DNA of 64,000 bases from an uncultured Lachnospiraceae bacterium (GTDB lineage: Bacteria; Bacillota; Clostridia; Lachnospirales; Lachnospiraceae): the NCBI GenBank assembly GCA_947367855.1, contig CANBFE010000013.1, positions 34,877-98,876 of the forward strand, given 5' to 3'. The position numbers and the translations under genes are program-made. Within the stretch, counting starts at the first letter, position 1. The number at the start of each line of letters is the position of its first letter. Shown one piece after another: positions 43,675-51,750 of the stretch. The notes beneath the pieces were generated by a model. The model saw nothing but the letters and a program-made list of their open reading frames with translations, searched no databases and had not been told where the DNA came from.

Positions 43675-44607
43675 TTATTTTTTGATAATTGGCACCCACA
43701 TACGAAATCCATCTGGAACTCCACCATTTTGAAACCATCTTTCCGAGAAAATATGTTCTTCATAAAAGATGCCCGCCGGACAATCAAACTCATATCCTGC
43801 AGTATTTTTCATAAATTCAACAAAAGCCTCAGAAGCCTTCATTAGACTAAGTGCTATATCCATATTTTCATTTTCGTCAAACTGATTAAGTGTAACATCA
43901 CTTACCAGAAACAAACCCGACGGAGCATCTTCAACTTTCAACCCACAGAATTCTTCTTGGCTGCACTCATCACCCAGAAGATACATCATTGCTTTGTAAG
44001 GATGCTTTACATGTTCAGATGCATTTTGATGTTCCACGCCTTGAGGATGATGACCAGATGATGCCACCCCTACATACCTTCTGGCAGTACAATCAGGCAC
44101 ATTCTCTTTACACCATTCCGACATCTGATGCCATGCTTCATTTTCCGGGTCAACACAATCGACTGTGAAACAAACAACTTTTTCGTTTCTATGCTCTTCA
44201 ATTTTTACAATAGCAGTTTCATTCATAATCATCTCTCCTTCTTTTACCTGGATTCGAAAATTCAGTTTAGGAAAACAGACAGAAGAGCCTTCTTTTCTGA
44301 TTTTACTTGGTGTATTCCCTGTAAAGCTATGCACGGCACGCGAAAATGCTGTTGCTGAATTATATCCGCACTTCATAGCAATATCAATGACTCTATGTTC
44401 AGTATCCATCAATTCTCTTACTGCATATTGAAGTTTACGTTTCCTAATATACTCATCCAATGTCATATTCGCGATTAATAAAAAGAAACGCTGATAAGTT
44501 GACTTAGACATTCCGGCTATCCGGGCAGCTCTTTCGAAATCAATCTCTTCAAACAGATTATCTTCTATATATGCGATTGATAGATTAAGTCCTTCTGTGT
44601 AATCCAT
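43675..44607 (-). CDS. AraC-type HTH plus GyrI-like effector-binding protein (module 2)
   Basis: 310 residues. N-terminal AraC double HTH (1-105; FERAARIAGMSKSTYQRFFLL then AMKCGYNSATAFSRAVHSFTG), then a GyrI-like/AraC-effector domain (about 125-310) ending FERW-type FSERWFQNGG and MWVPIIKK. Such proteins bind cationic or aromatic drugs and switch on efflux or modifying genes (Rob/BmrR-like logic). The ligand is unknown. Module 3 carries a stand-alone GyrI-domain protein in the same slot. Confidence 0.9.
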   Translation of the reverse strand: MDYTEGLNLSIAYIEDNLFEEIDFERAARIAGMSKSTYQRFFLLIANMTLDEYIRKRKLQYAVRELMDTEHRVIDIAMKCGYNSATAFSRAVHSFTGNTPSKIRKEGSSVCFPKLNFRIQVKEGEMIMNETAIVKIEEHRNEKVVCFTVDCVDPENEAWHQMSEWCKENVPDCTARRYVGVASSGHHPQGVEHQNASEHVKHPYKAMMYLLGDECSQEEFCGLKVEDAPSGLFLVSDVTLNQFDENENMDIALSLMKASEAFVEFMKNTAGYEFDCPAGIFYEEHIFSERWFQNGGVPDGFRMWVPIIKK

Positions 44608-44739
44608 ATATCATCTCCTTCAATCATTATAGCCTATGTACTCTCAAAACACTTCGCAATAAACGTCATTCACTGCACATTAACATCTTTATTCAAAGTG
44701 CCTGACAAACCAGAAAAAAGAAATTTGGTGATATGATTT

Positions 44740-45150
44740 TTATGAACATTTAACAGATAACAATATTTTTATATCATCGAAATGTTCCTTGCTTGTAACA
44801 CGATAATGAATCCAACCACCATCGCCGCAAGGATACTTGTTGTCTATATATTCTTGTGTATATTTTTCAAGTCGATTATAAATAGTATTATATTGCTTAT
44901 CTGATAATCTCACCATAACCGTAAAAGCACTGTCTTCAGCAAACACATTACATATAAGCTTGTTTTTCTTTTTATGGGCAACTCCCCAACCATATTTTTT
45001 ACCATAAGGGGAAACAATCTTTTGCTCTGTATTAAAGGTAGATGTCAACCATTCATTTAGTAAAGAAAATCTTTCTGAATTTTCACCACAGAATTTTGTC
45101 ATTTCTTCTATGGTAGGTATTGCTTGTTTATTGAGCATTCTTTCGTACAT
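44740..45150 (-). CDS. DUF3788 family protein (module 2 cargo)
   Basis: 136 residues from the ATG at 45150 (GGAGG five bases upstream; four codons further back is unsupported). DUF3788 features: an opening YERMLNKQAIPTIEEM, the YGKKYGWGVAHKKKNKL strand pair, FTVMVRLSDKQ, and NKYPCGDGGWIHYRV near the end. The fold is related to YdhG-like or small ligand-binding proteins. Function unknown; it is often on mobile elements. Confidence 0.82.
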   Translation of the reverse strand: MYERMLNKQAIPTIEEMTKFCGENSERFSLLNEWLTSTFNTEQKIVSPYGKKYGWGVAHKKKNKLICNVFAEDSAFTVMVRLSDKQYNTIYNRLEKYTQEYIDNKYPCGDGGWIHYRVTSKEHFDDIKILLSVKCS

Positions 45151-45199
45151 AAATACCTCCATAAATTAATCTATTTGATTATACCACTCATAACAACTA

Positions 45200-45380
45200 T
45201 ATTCCACAAAAATGTAGAGCACAACAACCGCTACACCATATATTTTTTATCGTCCCAACGAATTCTCAATTTTCCATTTCTGCCCTTTCAAGTCATTCTG
45301 CTTTTCATGTAGATTATTACGCTTTTTGCAGAGTTCTTTCATGCGTTCCAACTGCGCCCTCACTCCCTCCCGGCAATCCG
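45200..45380. repeat. Repeat S, copy 1 (with fragment of the element coiled-coil gene)
   Basis: Closely similar to 48705-48893. On the minus strand it encodes the last 40 or so residues of the coiled-coil protein (GVRAQLERMKELCKKRNN), then a shared non-coding segment leading to the cargo gene. Here the coding part is only a fragment. Confidence 0.8.
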
Positions 45381-45500
45381 GTTGTGGAAATCTCGCTGGT
45401 TTTCAACTTGTTTTAATTTTCGGATAAGCTTATAGGCATAGGGCTTTGATACGCTTAATTCCTGTGCAACATCATCTGCACGGATAAATTTGTTTTCCAT
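45378..45500 (-). pseudogene. Truncated excisionase-like HTH protein
   Basis: Starts MENKFIRADDVAQELSVSKP with AAAGGA at good spacing, and reads as the HTH of small transposon DNA-binding proteins (YAYKLIRKLKQVEN). After about 41 codons it runs into the coiled-coil gene fragment of repeat S, so it is a truncated relic. Confidence 0.6.
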
Positions 45501-45701
45501 ATCGTCAGTCCTTTCATAAAATTTTTAAGTTGCCGTTCTCCCCGAATATCGTTCCTGCCCCCATTTCAGCGGCGTTATCCCGCTCACTCTTGAATAAATC
45601 AAAAGGTCTTGGCGAAATATCCTACTCGGACGGTCATTTGGTTTTAATTAAGCATATTGGCTTAGTGCTTTCTGTTATACTAAGCAAATACGCTTGTGCC
45701 A

Positions 45702-45731
45702 TTGACGGTCCCTAAACATATCTGCTATACT
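45702..45731 (+). promoter_or_regulatory. Promoter of regulator relic 3
   Basis: TTGACG (45702-45707) and TATACT (45726-45731), 18-base spacing; the same promoter as in relic 1. It may now drive the aminoglycoside acetyltransferase downstream. Confidence 0.7.
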
Positions 45732-45763
45732 GGTTGCAGTCCATAAGCAAGGAGTGTAAACAC

Positions 45764-46032
45764 TATGGCTATTGGCGAAAGAATACATTTTTTAGGCTCT
45801 TGTCAACAAGGACAAAGGTAAGGACGCTGCCGAGCTATCAAAAATGCTCTGCGCTTGGAAAGAGCAGGCGGACAAGCTATCTTCCGAGGAAATCAGCAGG
45901 GAAGAATACGACAAATGGCGTTATCACTATCCGAAGTTCGATACCACACAAATCAGGGCAAAAGTTCCTTCACAGGAATTAAGCGATGCAGTAGTCGAAG
46001 CATTCAAGAACAAACTCAAAACGGACGATTGA
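45764..46032 (+). pseudogene. Relic 3 of the XRE-type element regulator (module 3 left end)
   Basis: Keeps the start codon and first residues (MAIGERIHF), then a large internal deletion removes the HTH. The reading resumes at VNKDKGKDAAELSKMLCAW in another frame and ends KWRYHYPKFDTTQIRAKV through LSDAVVEAFKNKLKTDD. Out of frame, so inactive. The best preserved of the three relics. Confidence 0.75.
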
Positions 46033-46047
46033 AAGCAGGTGCATAAT

Positions 46048-46479
46048 ATGATAAGAGAAGCAGTAGACCAAGATTTGTCAACACTTTCAAATTTTGCGGT
46101 TGAATTATTTGGCGATACACTTGAAGTGCAAACTGATGAAATAAAAATTCTTTTGCAGTCCAAGGATGCACATTTCTTTATATATTTTGACAATGACATA
46201 CCGATAGGTTTTGCACAGGTTCAATTACGATACGATTATGTAGAGGGTACTTCTTCCTCACCTGTAGGATACTTAGAAGGCATTTTGATTAAAAAAGCAT
46301 ATCGTAAAAAAGGCTATGCGAAGGCATTGTTGTCTGCCTGCGAAGCTTGGGCAAAGGGAAAAGGTTGTACAGAGTTTGCAAGCGACTGTGAAATCGACAA
46401 CGAAACAAGCATACAGTTTCACAGTGCAATGCAATTTCAGGAGGCAAATCGAATTGTCTGCTTCAAAAAAACGCTTTAA
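46048..46479 (+). CDS. aac(6'): Aminoglycoside 6'-N-acetyltransferase (AAC(6')-I type)
   Basis: 143 residues. Acetyl-CoA-dependent GNAT that should inactivate aminoglycosides at the 6'-amino group. The family signature is strong: GFAQVQLRYDYVEGT, PVGYLEGILI, YRKKGYAKALLSACEAWAK, GCTEFASDCEIDNETS and a final EANRIVCFKKTL. The start is ATG 46048, with AGGTG six bases upstream; a GTG three codons earlier lies inside that site. It lies directly behind regulator relic 3 and its intact promoter, followed by a strong hairpin. Drug range cannot be told from sequence alone. Confidence 0.9.
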   Translation: MIREAVDQDLSTLSNFAVELFGDTLEVQTDEIKILLQSKDAHFFIYFDNDIPIGFAQVQLRYDYVEGTSSSPVGYLEGILIKKAYRKKGYAKALLSACEAWAKGKGCTEFASDCEIDNETSIQFHSAMQFQEANRIVCFKKTL

Positions 46480-46590
46480 AACTCAGCACAGAACATCGAT
46501 TGAATTTTGCTTTTTACTTGTTGATCATCTTCTTCCTACAATCTGTTTCCTTACTAAAGGTGAAAATCACCTCAAAAAATAACAGCAAAA

Positions 46591-46750
46591 AGCCCTTAGC
46601 TATGAGTTACTACCCACAGCTAAGGGCTTTCTAATATGGATTTATTTTGTCATACAAAACCATCTCTAAATCGTTCTGTAACCCGTAAACCACTGGAGTA
46701 CAAGAATAATGGCACTTATATGACTGTTATCAAATTGTTATCAAAAGACT
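46591..46750 (+). terminator. Terminator-bearing repeat, copy B
   Basis: AGCCCTTAGCT (46591-46601) pairs perfectly with AGCTAAGGGCT (46618-46628), followed by TTTCT: terminator for aac(6'). The rest of the repeat, to TTGTTATCAA at about 46735-46744, matches copy A at 42145-42300. Confidence 0.75.
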
Positions 46751-46814
46751 TCTCGAAATGTCGCAAACCCGCATAAACACTGGGTTTTTACGACCTCTCA
46801 ACTTATTCGAACTC

Positions 46815-46980
46815 GGCGTGTTCTTTGTTTCTATTAACTGTATTTGTTTAAGTTTTTTACAAATTCATTCCTATTTTTACTTCAACTACATCATTTATTA
46901 TGGCTTGCTGATTTTCTGTCTGCCAAAATGTTGCCACGCATTTATTATAGCAAATCTCTGTAAATTGACAATCCTTTTTC
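46815..46980. repeat. Repeat R, copy 3
   Basis: Similar to copies at 38927 and 43361. The minus-strand TTGTCA-16-TATAAT promoter is kept, but no minus-strand gene follows, so it points into the aac(6') terminator. Confidence 0.83.
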
Positions 46981-46999
46981 TCCTAAATGACTTTATTTA

Positions 47000-47017
47000 C
47001 ATGGTGCTAGCACCATG
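47000..47017. repeat. Perfect 18-bp palindrome CATGGTGCTAGCACCATG
   Basis: A perfect palindrome 66 bases past the GyrI-like stop and 20 bases from repeat R. The near copy at 43601 has the same position relative to its neighbours. It could be an operator or a recombination site. Confidence 0.75.
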
Positions 47018-47082
47018 TTTGAGTAATCATCAAGGAACACCTATTTTTCCTTATAACCACTTAGCGATAAATAGAAAATTCT

Positions 47083-47544
47083 CTATAATTTTCTAATCGG
47101 AAAATACATATAATTCTTCCCTGTCTGCGGGCAAGTAAAATCGTGAACTGCACCAACTAATGGAATGTTGTTATCCTTCATATACTCTATTGTCTTTGGA
47201 AATATATCATCATTTTCGCATTCTACATAAATATATTCATAACCGGGAATAATCCACTTTGTCCAACCACTAGGAGCTTCTGCATCATCAACGCATTCCA
47301 CTCCTGCAAGATAAAGTCCCTTGCTAAAATCCTCCCACGGATTAAAAGAACGAGAAAAATCAGACATTGCTCCCCATATTCCAACCATATTTCCATTTTC
47401 ATCTTTCTTTGCCAAATGCTTTACTTCTTCAAAATGTAGATTTGCGTTATCCCATAACTTTTGTACAAAAACCTCACCATCTAATGTGGAACCTTCCTTA
47501 CCAATTACTACAAAAGATTCTTTAACACACTTATTTATTTTCAC
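47083..47544 (-). CDS. GyrI-like small-molecule-binding domain protein (module 3)
   Basis: 153 residues, a stand-alone GyrI-like/AraC-effector fold: ESFVVIGKEGST opening, VGIWGAMSDFSRSF, YLAGVECVDDAEAP and the Trp/Pro-rich WTKWIIPGYEYIYVEC stretch, ending YMYFPIRKL. Family members bind drugs or, as in SbmC/GyrI, protect gyrase. GTG start with GGAGG seven bases upstream. It is 16 bases behind the 360-residue unknown gene, so they are one operon. Counterpart of the AraC-GyrI gene of module 2. Confidence 0.85.
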   Translation of the reverse strand: MKINKCVKESFVVIGKEGSTLDGEVFVQKLWDNANLHFEEVKHLAKKDENGNMVGIWGAMSDFSRSFNPWEDFSKGLYLAGVECVDDAEAPSGWTKWIIPGYEYIYVECENDDIFPKTIEYMKDNNIPLVGAVHDFTCPQTGKNYMYFPIRKL

Positions 47545-47560
47545 AATAATACCTCCATAA

Positions 47561-48643
47561 TTACAGGCTAATATTCCGATACTTTCTTAATACACACAAA
47601 GCCTTGTCAATATCATAATCGTCGGGGTTCACTATTTCCGCCCGGTTTGACAGTCCGCAAATACGGCGGGGCTCATTGCCAAAATAAACCCTTCGATTAT
47701 TAGGGCATTTGCATAATCTTTCGGGAAACTGATTTTTAAACCATTGAAATAACTCGTGGTCTTCCTCATATAAAATCTTTGAAAACTCATTAATATTCTC
47801 AAAATAGTTGAAATAAATACACAGCATGAAGTATTCATTATCCGCATAGAAGCCGCATATATTTTTCCCCTTGTATGCATACTCAACCTTCCACTTGAAA
47901 TCTGAAACAATTCCTCTTAGTGGCTTTATCTTTGCTTTGATATTTATTCCTGATAGATTATCTTCTAACTTTTTCACAGCTTCAGCACTTCTAACGGGAA
48001 GTGTTTTACATATGTCATTTACTGTTGGAATTGGCGAATATGCATTTTTAAAATCAAGGCGGATAAAATTCATCCACTTGTATTTGCTGTCGGGTGCTTT
48101 ACATAAATACTCTATACCCTCCATTGCCCGTTTATATGTTGTATGTGCGATACGGACGGTGTCATCATTTTGATATATCTGAATACCAAGCTTGGATAGC
48201 ACTTCATATCTTTCAGCATTGTATTTCGATTCATGAATACGATTCATTTTGTTTAAAACGTCAATATATTCTTCTTTTAGTATAATTAGCGCGCCCGATT
48301 GCTCATCAATGCCTTTACTCTTCAAACCTATATTATAAAAGAACAAGGCATAAAACTGTATGGCTTGTTGAAAGGTATTTCTCAGTGTACTCTCTTTGGA
48401 ATTGTTTACATGCGCCTTTTCTTTTTTCTTTTGTGCTTCCTGCTCTTTCAATTTCCTGGCATATTCTTCATAAGGTTTTGGAAACACCATATATTCCTCT
48501 GGTTGTTGATACATTTCACGATAGAGCGAAACCATAAATTGGTAAAACTGAAATCGCCCATCTTCTTTTTGTTGATTAGACATTTCAAAGGGCGCAATCA
48601 TGTCCAGACAATGTTTAATTGAATGTTGCGCATGTGTTTCCAT
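47561..48643 (-). CDS. Uncharacterised 360-aa protein (module 3 cargo)
   Basis: I do not recognise it. A helical N-terminal part (1-110) has a Lys/Glu-rich segment (EEYARKLKEQEAQKKKEKAH), probably coiled coil; a mixed C-terminal part (about 230-360) contains aromatic strands (FKWKVEYAYKGKNICGFY, MLCIYFNYFENI) and a Cys pair in PERLCKCPNN and RICGLS. No signal peptide or membrane helix. A GGAGG lies 12 bases before the ATG, somewhat far. It is the first gene after repeat S and is co-transcribed with the GyrI-like gene. Confidence 0.7.
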   Translation of the reverse strand: METHAQHSIKHCLDMIAPFEMSNQQKEDGRFQFYQFMVSLYREMYQQPEEYMVFPKPYEEYARKLKEQEAQKKKEKAHVNNSKESTLRNTFQQAIQFYALFFYNIGLKSKGIDEQSGALIILKEEYIDVLNKMNRIHESKYNAERYEVLSKLGIQIYQNDDTVRIAHTTYKRAMEGIEYLCKAPDSKYKWMNFIRLDFKNAYSPIPTVNDICKTLPVRSAEAVKKLEDNLSGINIKAKIKPLRGIVSDFKWKVEYAYKGKNICGFYADNEYFMLCIYFNYFENINEFSKILYEEDHELFQWFKNQFPERLCKCPNNRRVYFGNEPRRICGLSNRAEIVNPDDYDIDKALCVLRKYRNISL

Positions 48644-48704
48644 ATTCTCGTTTCACCTCCACAATCCTGTTTTATTTGCTTTTGATTATATCACATCTAC
48701 CATT

Positions 48705-48893
48705 TATTCGCTACTATAAAATATGGAGCATGGCAACCGCCACGCCCCGCATTTTTTATTACTCTAACGATTTTTCAATTTTCCACTTCTGCCCTTTCAA
48801 GTCATTCTGCTTTTCGTATAGGCTATTGCGTTCCTTGCAAAGTTCTTTCATACGCTCCAACTGCGCCCTCACTCCCTCCCGGCAATCCGGCTC
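48705..48893. repeat. Repeat S, copy 2
   Basis: Matches 45200-45380. Contains the C-terminal coding end of the element coiled-coil gene plus the shared upstream segment (GGAGCATGGCAACCGCCACG) in front of the cargo gene. Confidence 0.8.
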
Positions 48894-49070
48894 TATCTTC
48901 TTATATTCCCCAGTCAGATTGCGGATTGTATTATTATTTTCCTTTATCTGCTCCGACAAGCAAACCCAGTCTATCAGATTTTGTACTTCTTTATCCGTTT
49001 CGTATAGGTCTGTTTCTGCCACGATTTTAGCACACAGCCGCACCATGACTTTCTTCTCCATATCCGTCAT
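48759..49070 (-). CDS. Mobile-element coiled-coil protein next to guaA
   Basis: About 103 residues from ATG 49070, seven bases past the guaA stop codon. Charged, helical: a TDMEKKVMVRLCAKIVAE opening, then long Glu/Lys/Arg heptads to the end. A fragment of the same gene lies in repeat S copy 1. It has no ribosome site of its own apart from guaA coding sequence, so it is either coupled to guaA or was joined to it by integration of the element. Function unknown. Confidence 0.6.
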   Translation of the reverse strand: MTDMEKKVMVRLCAKIVAETDLYETDKEVQNLIDWVCLSEQIKENNNTIRNLTGEYKKIEPDCREGVRAQLERMKELCKERNSLYEKQNDLKGQKWKIEKSLE

Positions 49071-49076
49071 ACCCAA

Positions 49077-50621
49077 TCACTCGAACTCTATAGTTCCCGG
49101 AGGCTTTGAAGTAATATCATATAGCACCCGGTTCACATGTCCCACCTCATTAATAATTCGCCCGGTCACGGTTTTCAGCACCTCCCAGGGAATCTCAGCC
49201 GCCTCCGCAGTCATAAAATCAACCGTCTGCACGGCCCGCAATGCCACCGCATAGTCGTAGGTTCGCTCATCCCCCATAACCCCCACGGAACGCATATTCG
49301 TCAGAGCGGCGAAATACTGGTTCAACGACTGGTCCACCCCGGCTTTCCCGATCTCCTCCCTGTAAATGGCATCCGCGTCCTGGACGATTTTGACTTTTTC
49401 CGCAGTAACCTCACCCACAATGCGCACGCCAAGCCCGGGTCCCGGGAACGGTTGGCGGAACACCAGTCTCTCCGGAATTCCCAGTTCCAGGCCGGCCTTC
49501 CGAACCTCATCCTTGAACAGGCTCCGAAGCGGCTCCAGAATTTCCCTGAAATCCACGTAATCCGGCAGTCCTCCCACATTGTGGTGGGACTTGATCACAG
49601 CGGACTCGCCGCCCAGGCCGCTTTCCACCACATCGGGATAGATGGTGCCCTGTACCAGAAAGTCCACCGTGCCTATTTTTTTCGCTTCCTCCTCGAAAAC
49701 TCTGATAAACTCTTCACCGATTATCTTTCTCTTTTCTTCCGGTTCTGTTACTCCTGCCAGCTTTCTGTAAAATCTGTCCCGGGCATTCACACGGACAAAA
49801 TTCAGCTTATAGTTCCCTCCGGGGCCAAAGATGGCCTCCACCTCGTCTCCCTCATTTTTGCGCAGAAGGCCATGATCCACGAATACGCATGTCAGCTGTT
49901 CTCCCACTGCCCTGGACAGAAGCACTGCTGCCACGGAGGAATCCACACCGCCGGAAAGGGCGCAGAGAACCTTACCGTTACCAACCTTTTCCCGAAGAGA
50001 CCTGATATTCTCCTCCACAAAGGAGTCCATCTTCCAGTCCCCCCTGCACCCGCAGATATCCCTGACGAAATGATACAGCATCTTGGAGCCTTCTTCCGTA
50101 TGCAGAACCTCCGGATGAAACTGAATGGCATACAGCTTCCTCTCCTCGTCCTCCGCCGCTGCCACCGGGCAGTTTTCCGTGGAAGCAACAGAGCGGAACC
50201 CGGGAGCCATCTGCGCAATATAATCAAAATGGCTCATCCAACAAACGGTACGCGGCGCCACATCCGTGAAGAGGCGGCTTGTCCTGTCCACCTCCACTTC
50301 CGTCCTGCCATATTCCCTCACTGCCGCCCTGGCCACTTTTCCGCCCAGGACGTGCGACATCAGTTGGGCTCCGTAGCACAGCCCCAGAACCGGAATTCCC
50401 AGGGAAAACAGCTCCGGGGAGCATGTGGCTGCGCCTTCCTCATAACAGCTGCTCGGGCCCCCCGTTAAAATGATGCCCCTTGGATTCATCTCTCTGATTT
50501 TACTCAAGTCTGTCCTGTAGGAGTAAATTTCACAGTATACATTGCATTCCCTGACCCGTCTGGCCACAAGCTGATTGTACTGCCCACCAAAGTCAATGAC
50601 TATCACCAGTTCTTTATCCAT
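49077..50621 (-). CDS. guaA: GMP synthase (glutamine-hydrolysing)
   Basis: Converts XMP to GMP using glutamine and ATP. 514 residues from ATG 50621 (AGGAGG with four-base spacing; the frame opens five codons further at a TTG). Class I glutamine amidotransferase domain: nucleophile C82 in LGLCYGAQLM, FHPEVLHTEEG for the His-Glu pair. ATP-pyrophosphatase P-loop LCALSGGVDSS; C-terminal dimerisation domain ending DITSKPPGTIEFE. It has its own promoter. The accessory region starts immediately past its stop codon; the guaA 3' end is a known integration target for genomic islands in several bacterial groups. Confidence 0.96.
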   Translation of the reverse strand: MDKELVIVIDFGGQYNQLVARRVRECNVYCEIYSYRTDLSKIREMNPRGIILTGGPSSCYEEGAATCSPELFSLGIPVLGLCYGAQLMSHVLGGKVARAAVREYGRTEVEVDRTSRLFTDVAPRTVCWMSHFDYIAQMAPGFRSVASTENCPVAAAEDEERKLYAIQFHPEVLHTEEGSKMLYHFVRDICGCRGDWKMDSFVEENIRSLREKVGNGKVLCALSGGVDSSVAAVLLSRAVGEQLTCVFVDHGLLRKNEGDEVEAIFGPGGNYKLNFVRVNARDRFYRKLAGVTEPEEKRKIIGEEFIRVFEEEAKKIGTVDFLVQGTIYPDVVESGLGGESAVIKSHHNVGGLPDYVDFREILEPLRSLFKDEVRKAGLELGIPERLVFRQPFPGPGLGVRIVGEVTAEKVKIVQDADAIYREEIGKAGVDQSLNQYFAALTNMRSVGVMGDERTYDYAVALRAVQTVDFMTAEAAEIPWEVLKTVTGRIINEVGHVNRVLYDITSKPPGTIEFE

Positions 50622-50664
50622 GTCTCCTCCTGTCAAATGATCTGTGCCCTATTCACTGACTTCC

Positions 50665-50693
50665 ATTATAAAATAAGAAAAAAGGGAAGTCAA
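50665..50693 (-). promoter_or_regulatory. guaA promoter
   Basis: On the minus strand TTGACT (50688-50693) and TATAAT (50665-50670), 17-base spacing, about 44 bases before the start codon. The leader is too short for a purine riboswitch. Confidence 0.8.
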
Positions 50694-50700
50694 AATATTT

Positions 50701-51582
50701 TTATCTTCCGCCAGTGTTTCCACTATTCTCTGTAAAATCCGAAAGCGGCCGGAAGGTATATCCCATCTCCTCCCACTTTGTCAACAGCTCATCCATGATC
50801 TCCCCGTTTGTTTTGGACGTACTGTGCAGCAGCACAATGGCTCCGGGATGAATGCGCTTCGTCAGCTTATCAAAGGCCTCCTCATGGCTTGGTTGGCTGT
50901 CCTGATTCCAGTCCACATAAGCCAGACTCCAGAAGAAAGTGGAATATCCCAGATCCTTTGCCATCTGCAGGTTTGCCGTGCTGTATTTTCCCTGAGGCGG
51001 TCTGTAATACATGGCCATGGACATCCCAGTGGTCTCCTTAAAAAGAGCCGCTGTGTCATCCATTTCTTTACGGAAGGACGTCTCATCTGAAATTTTTGAC
51101 ATGTCCGGATGGTGATATGTATGGTTACCCACGGTATGGCCATCCTCCACCATGCGCTTCACAATCTCAGGGGCGGACTCCAGAAAATGGCCCACCACAA
51201 AAAAGGTAGCCGGAGCATTGTGTTTCTTCAGGGCATCCAGGATTGGTTCCGTATTACCGTTCTCATACCCGCAGTCAAAGGTAAGGTAGATCACCTTCTC
51301 CTCCCCTCCGGCGCAGAAGTATGTATCATATTTCTGAAGCTCTGCAGCCGATGCGTTCCCTGTTGGTTTCTGCCCTTCCTGCCCGAATCCCAGTCCCCAG
51401 TTTTCACTTTCCAGCATGGGAACTGCAGATGTCTGCCTCATATCGCCGATTACCTCTGCGGCAGCCCTTCCCAGTAAAAACATGGCCCCTAAAAACAAAA
51501 GGGTAGGAACTGCCTTTTTCCAGTTGCCGTTCCTGAAACGCGGCATTCGCCGGAAGACATCTTTTACATAAATTGTCTTCAT
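50701..51582 (-). CDS. pdaA: PdaA-like polysaccharide (peptidoglycan) deacetylase
   Basis: 293 residues. Membrane anchor or signal at about 25-45, then an extracellular carbohydrate-esterase-4 domain. Motifs: YLTFDCGYENGNTEPILDAL (D103), HxxxH metal pair H154/H158 in GNHTYHHPD, YRPPQGKYS, FFWSLAYVDW and IVLLHSTS. The GYENG form and VDW triad match PdaA, which deacetylates muramic acid so that the spore-cortex lactam can form. A sporulation role fits the other spore-type genes here but is inferred. It ends just before the guaA promoter; the two are separate units. Confidence 0.88.
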   Translation of the reverse strand: MKTIYVKDVFRRMPRFRNGNWKKAVPTLLFLGAMFLLGRAAAEVIGDMRQTSAVPMLESENWGLGFGQEGQKPTGNASAAELQKYDTYFCAGGEEKVIYLTFDCGYENGNTEPILDALKKHNAPATFFVVGHFLESAPEIVKRMVEDGHTVGNHTYHHPDMSKISDETSFRKEMDDTAALFKETTGMSMAMYYRPPQGKYSTANLQMAKDLGYSTFFWSLAYVDWNQDSQPSHEEAFDKLTKRIHPGAIVLLHSTSKTNGEIMDELLTKWEEMGYTFRPLSDFTENSGNTGGR

Positions 51583-51750
51583 TTCTCTCTCTTTCCGGCC
51601 ATGCAGACCATTGCTGCAAAGCCAAGACCTGATTTTTCATTCTCAGTATATGAGAGAGATACTTTGTCAGATTCCCGCCATTTCCTGTTTTCTTTCCTGA
51701 AAATCAAAGGCCTGCTGCCGTCCGAATCTGCCCCGGTCCCGGAAAAAGCC

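Noticed and set aside
49137..50468. A 443-codon open frame antisense to guaA
   Set aside because: guaA is certain; the antisense frame is a shadow.
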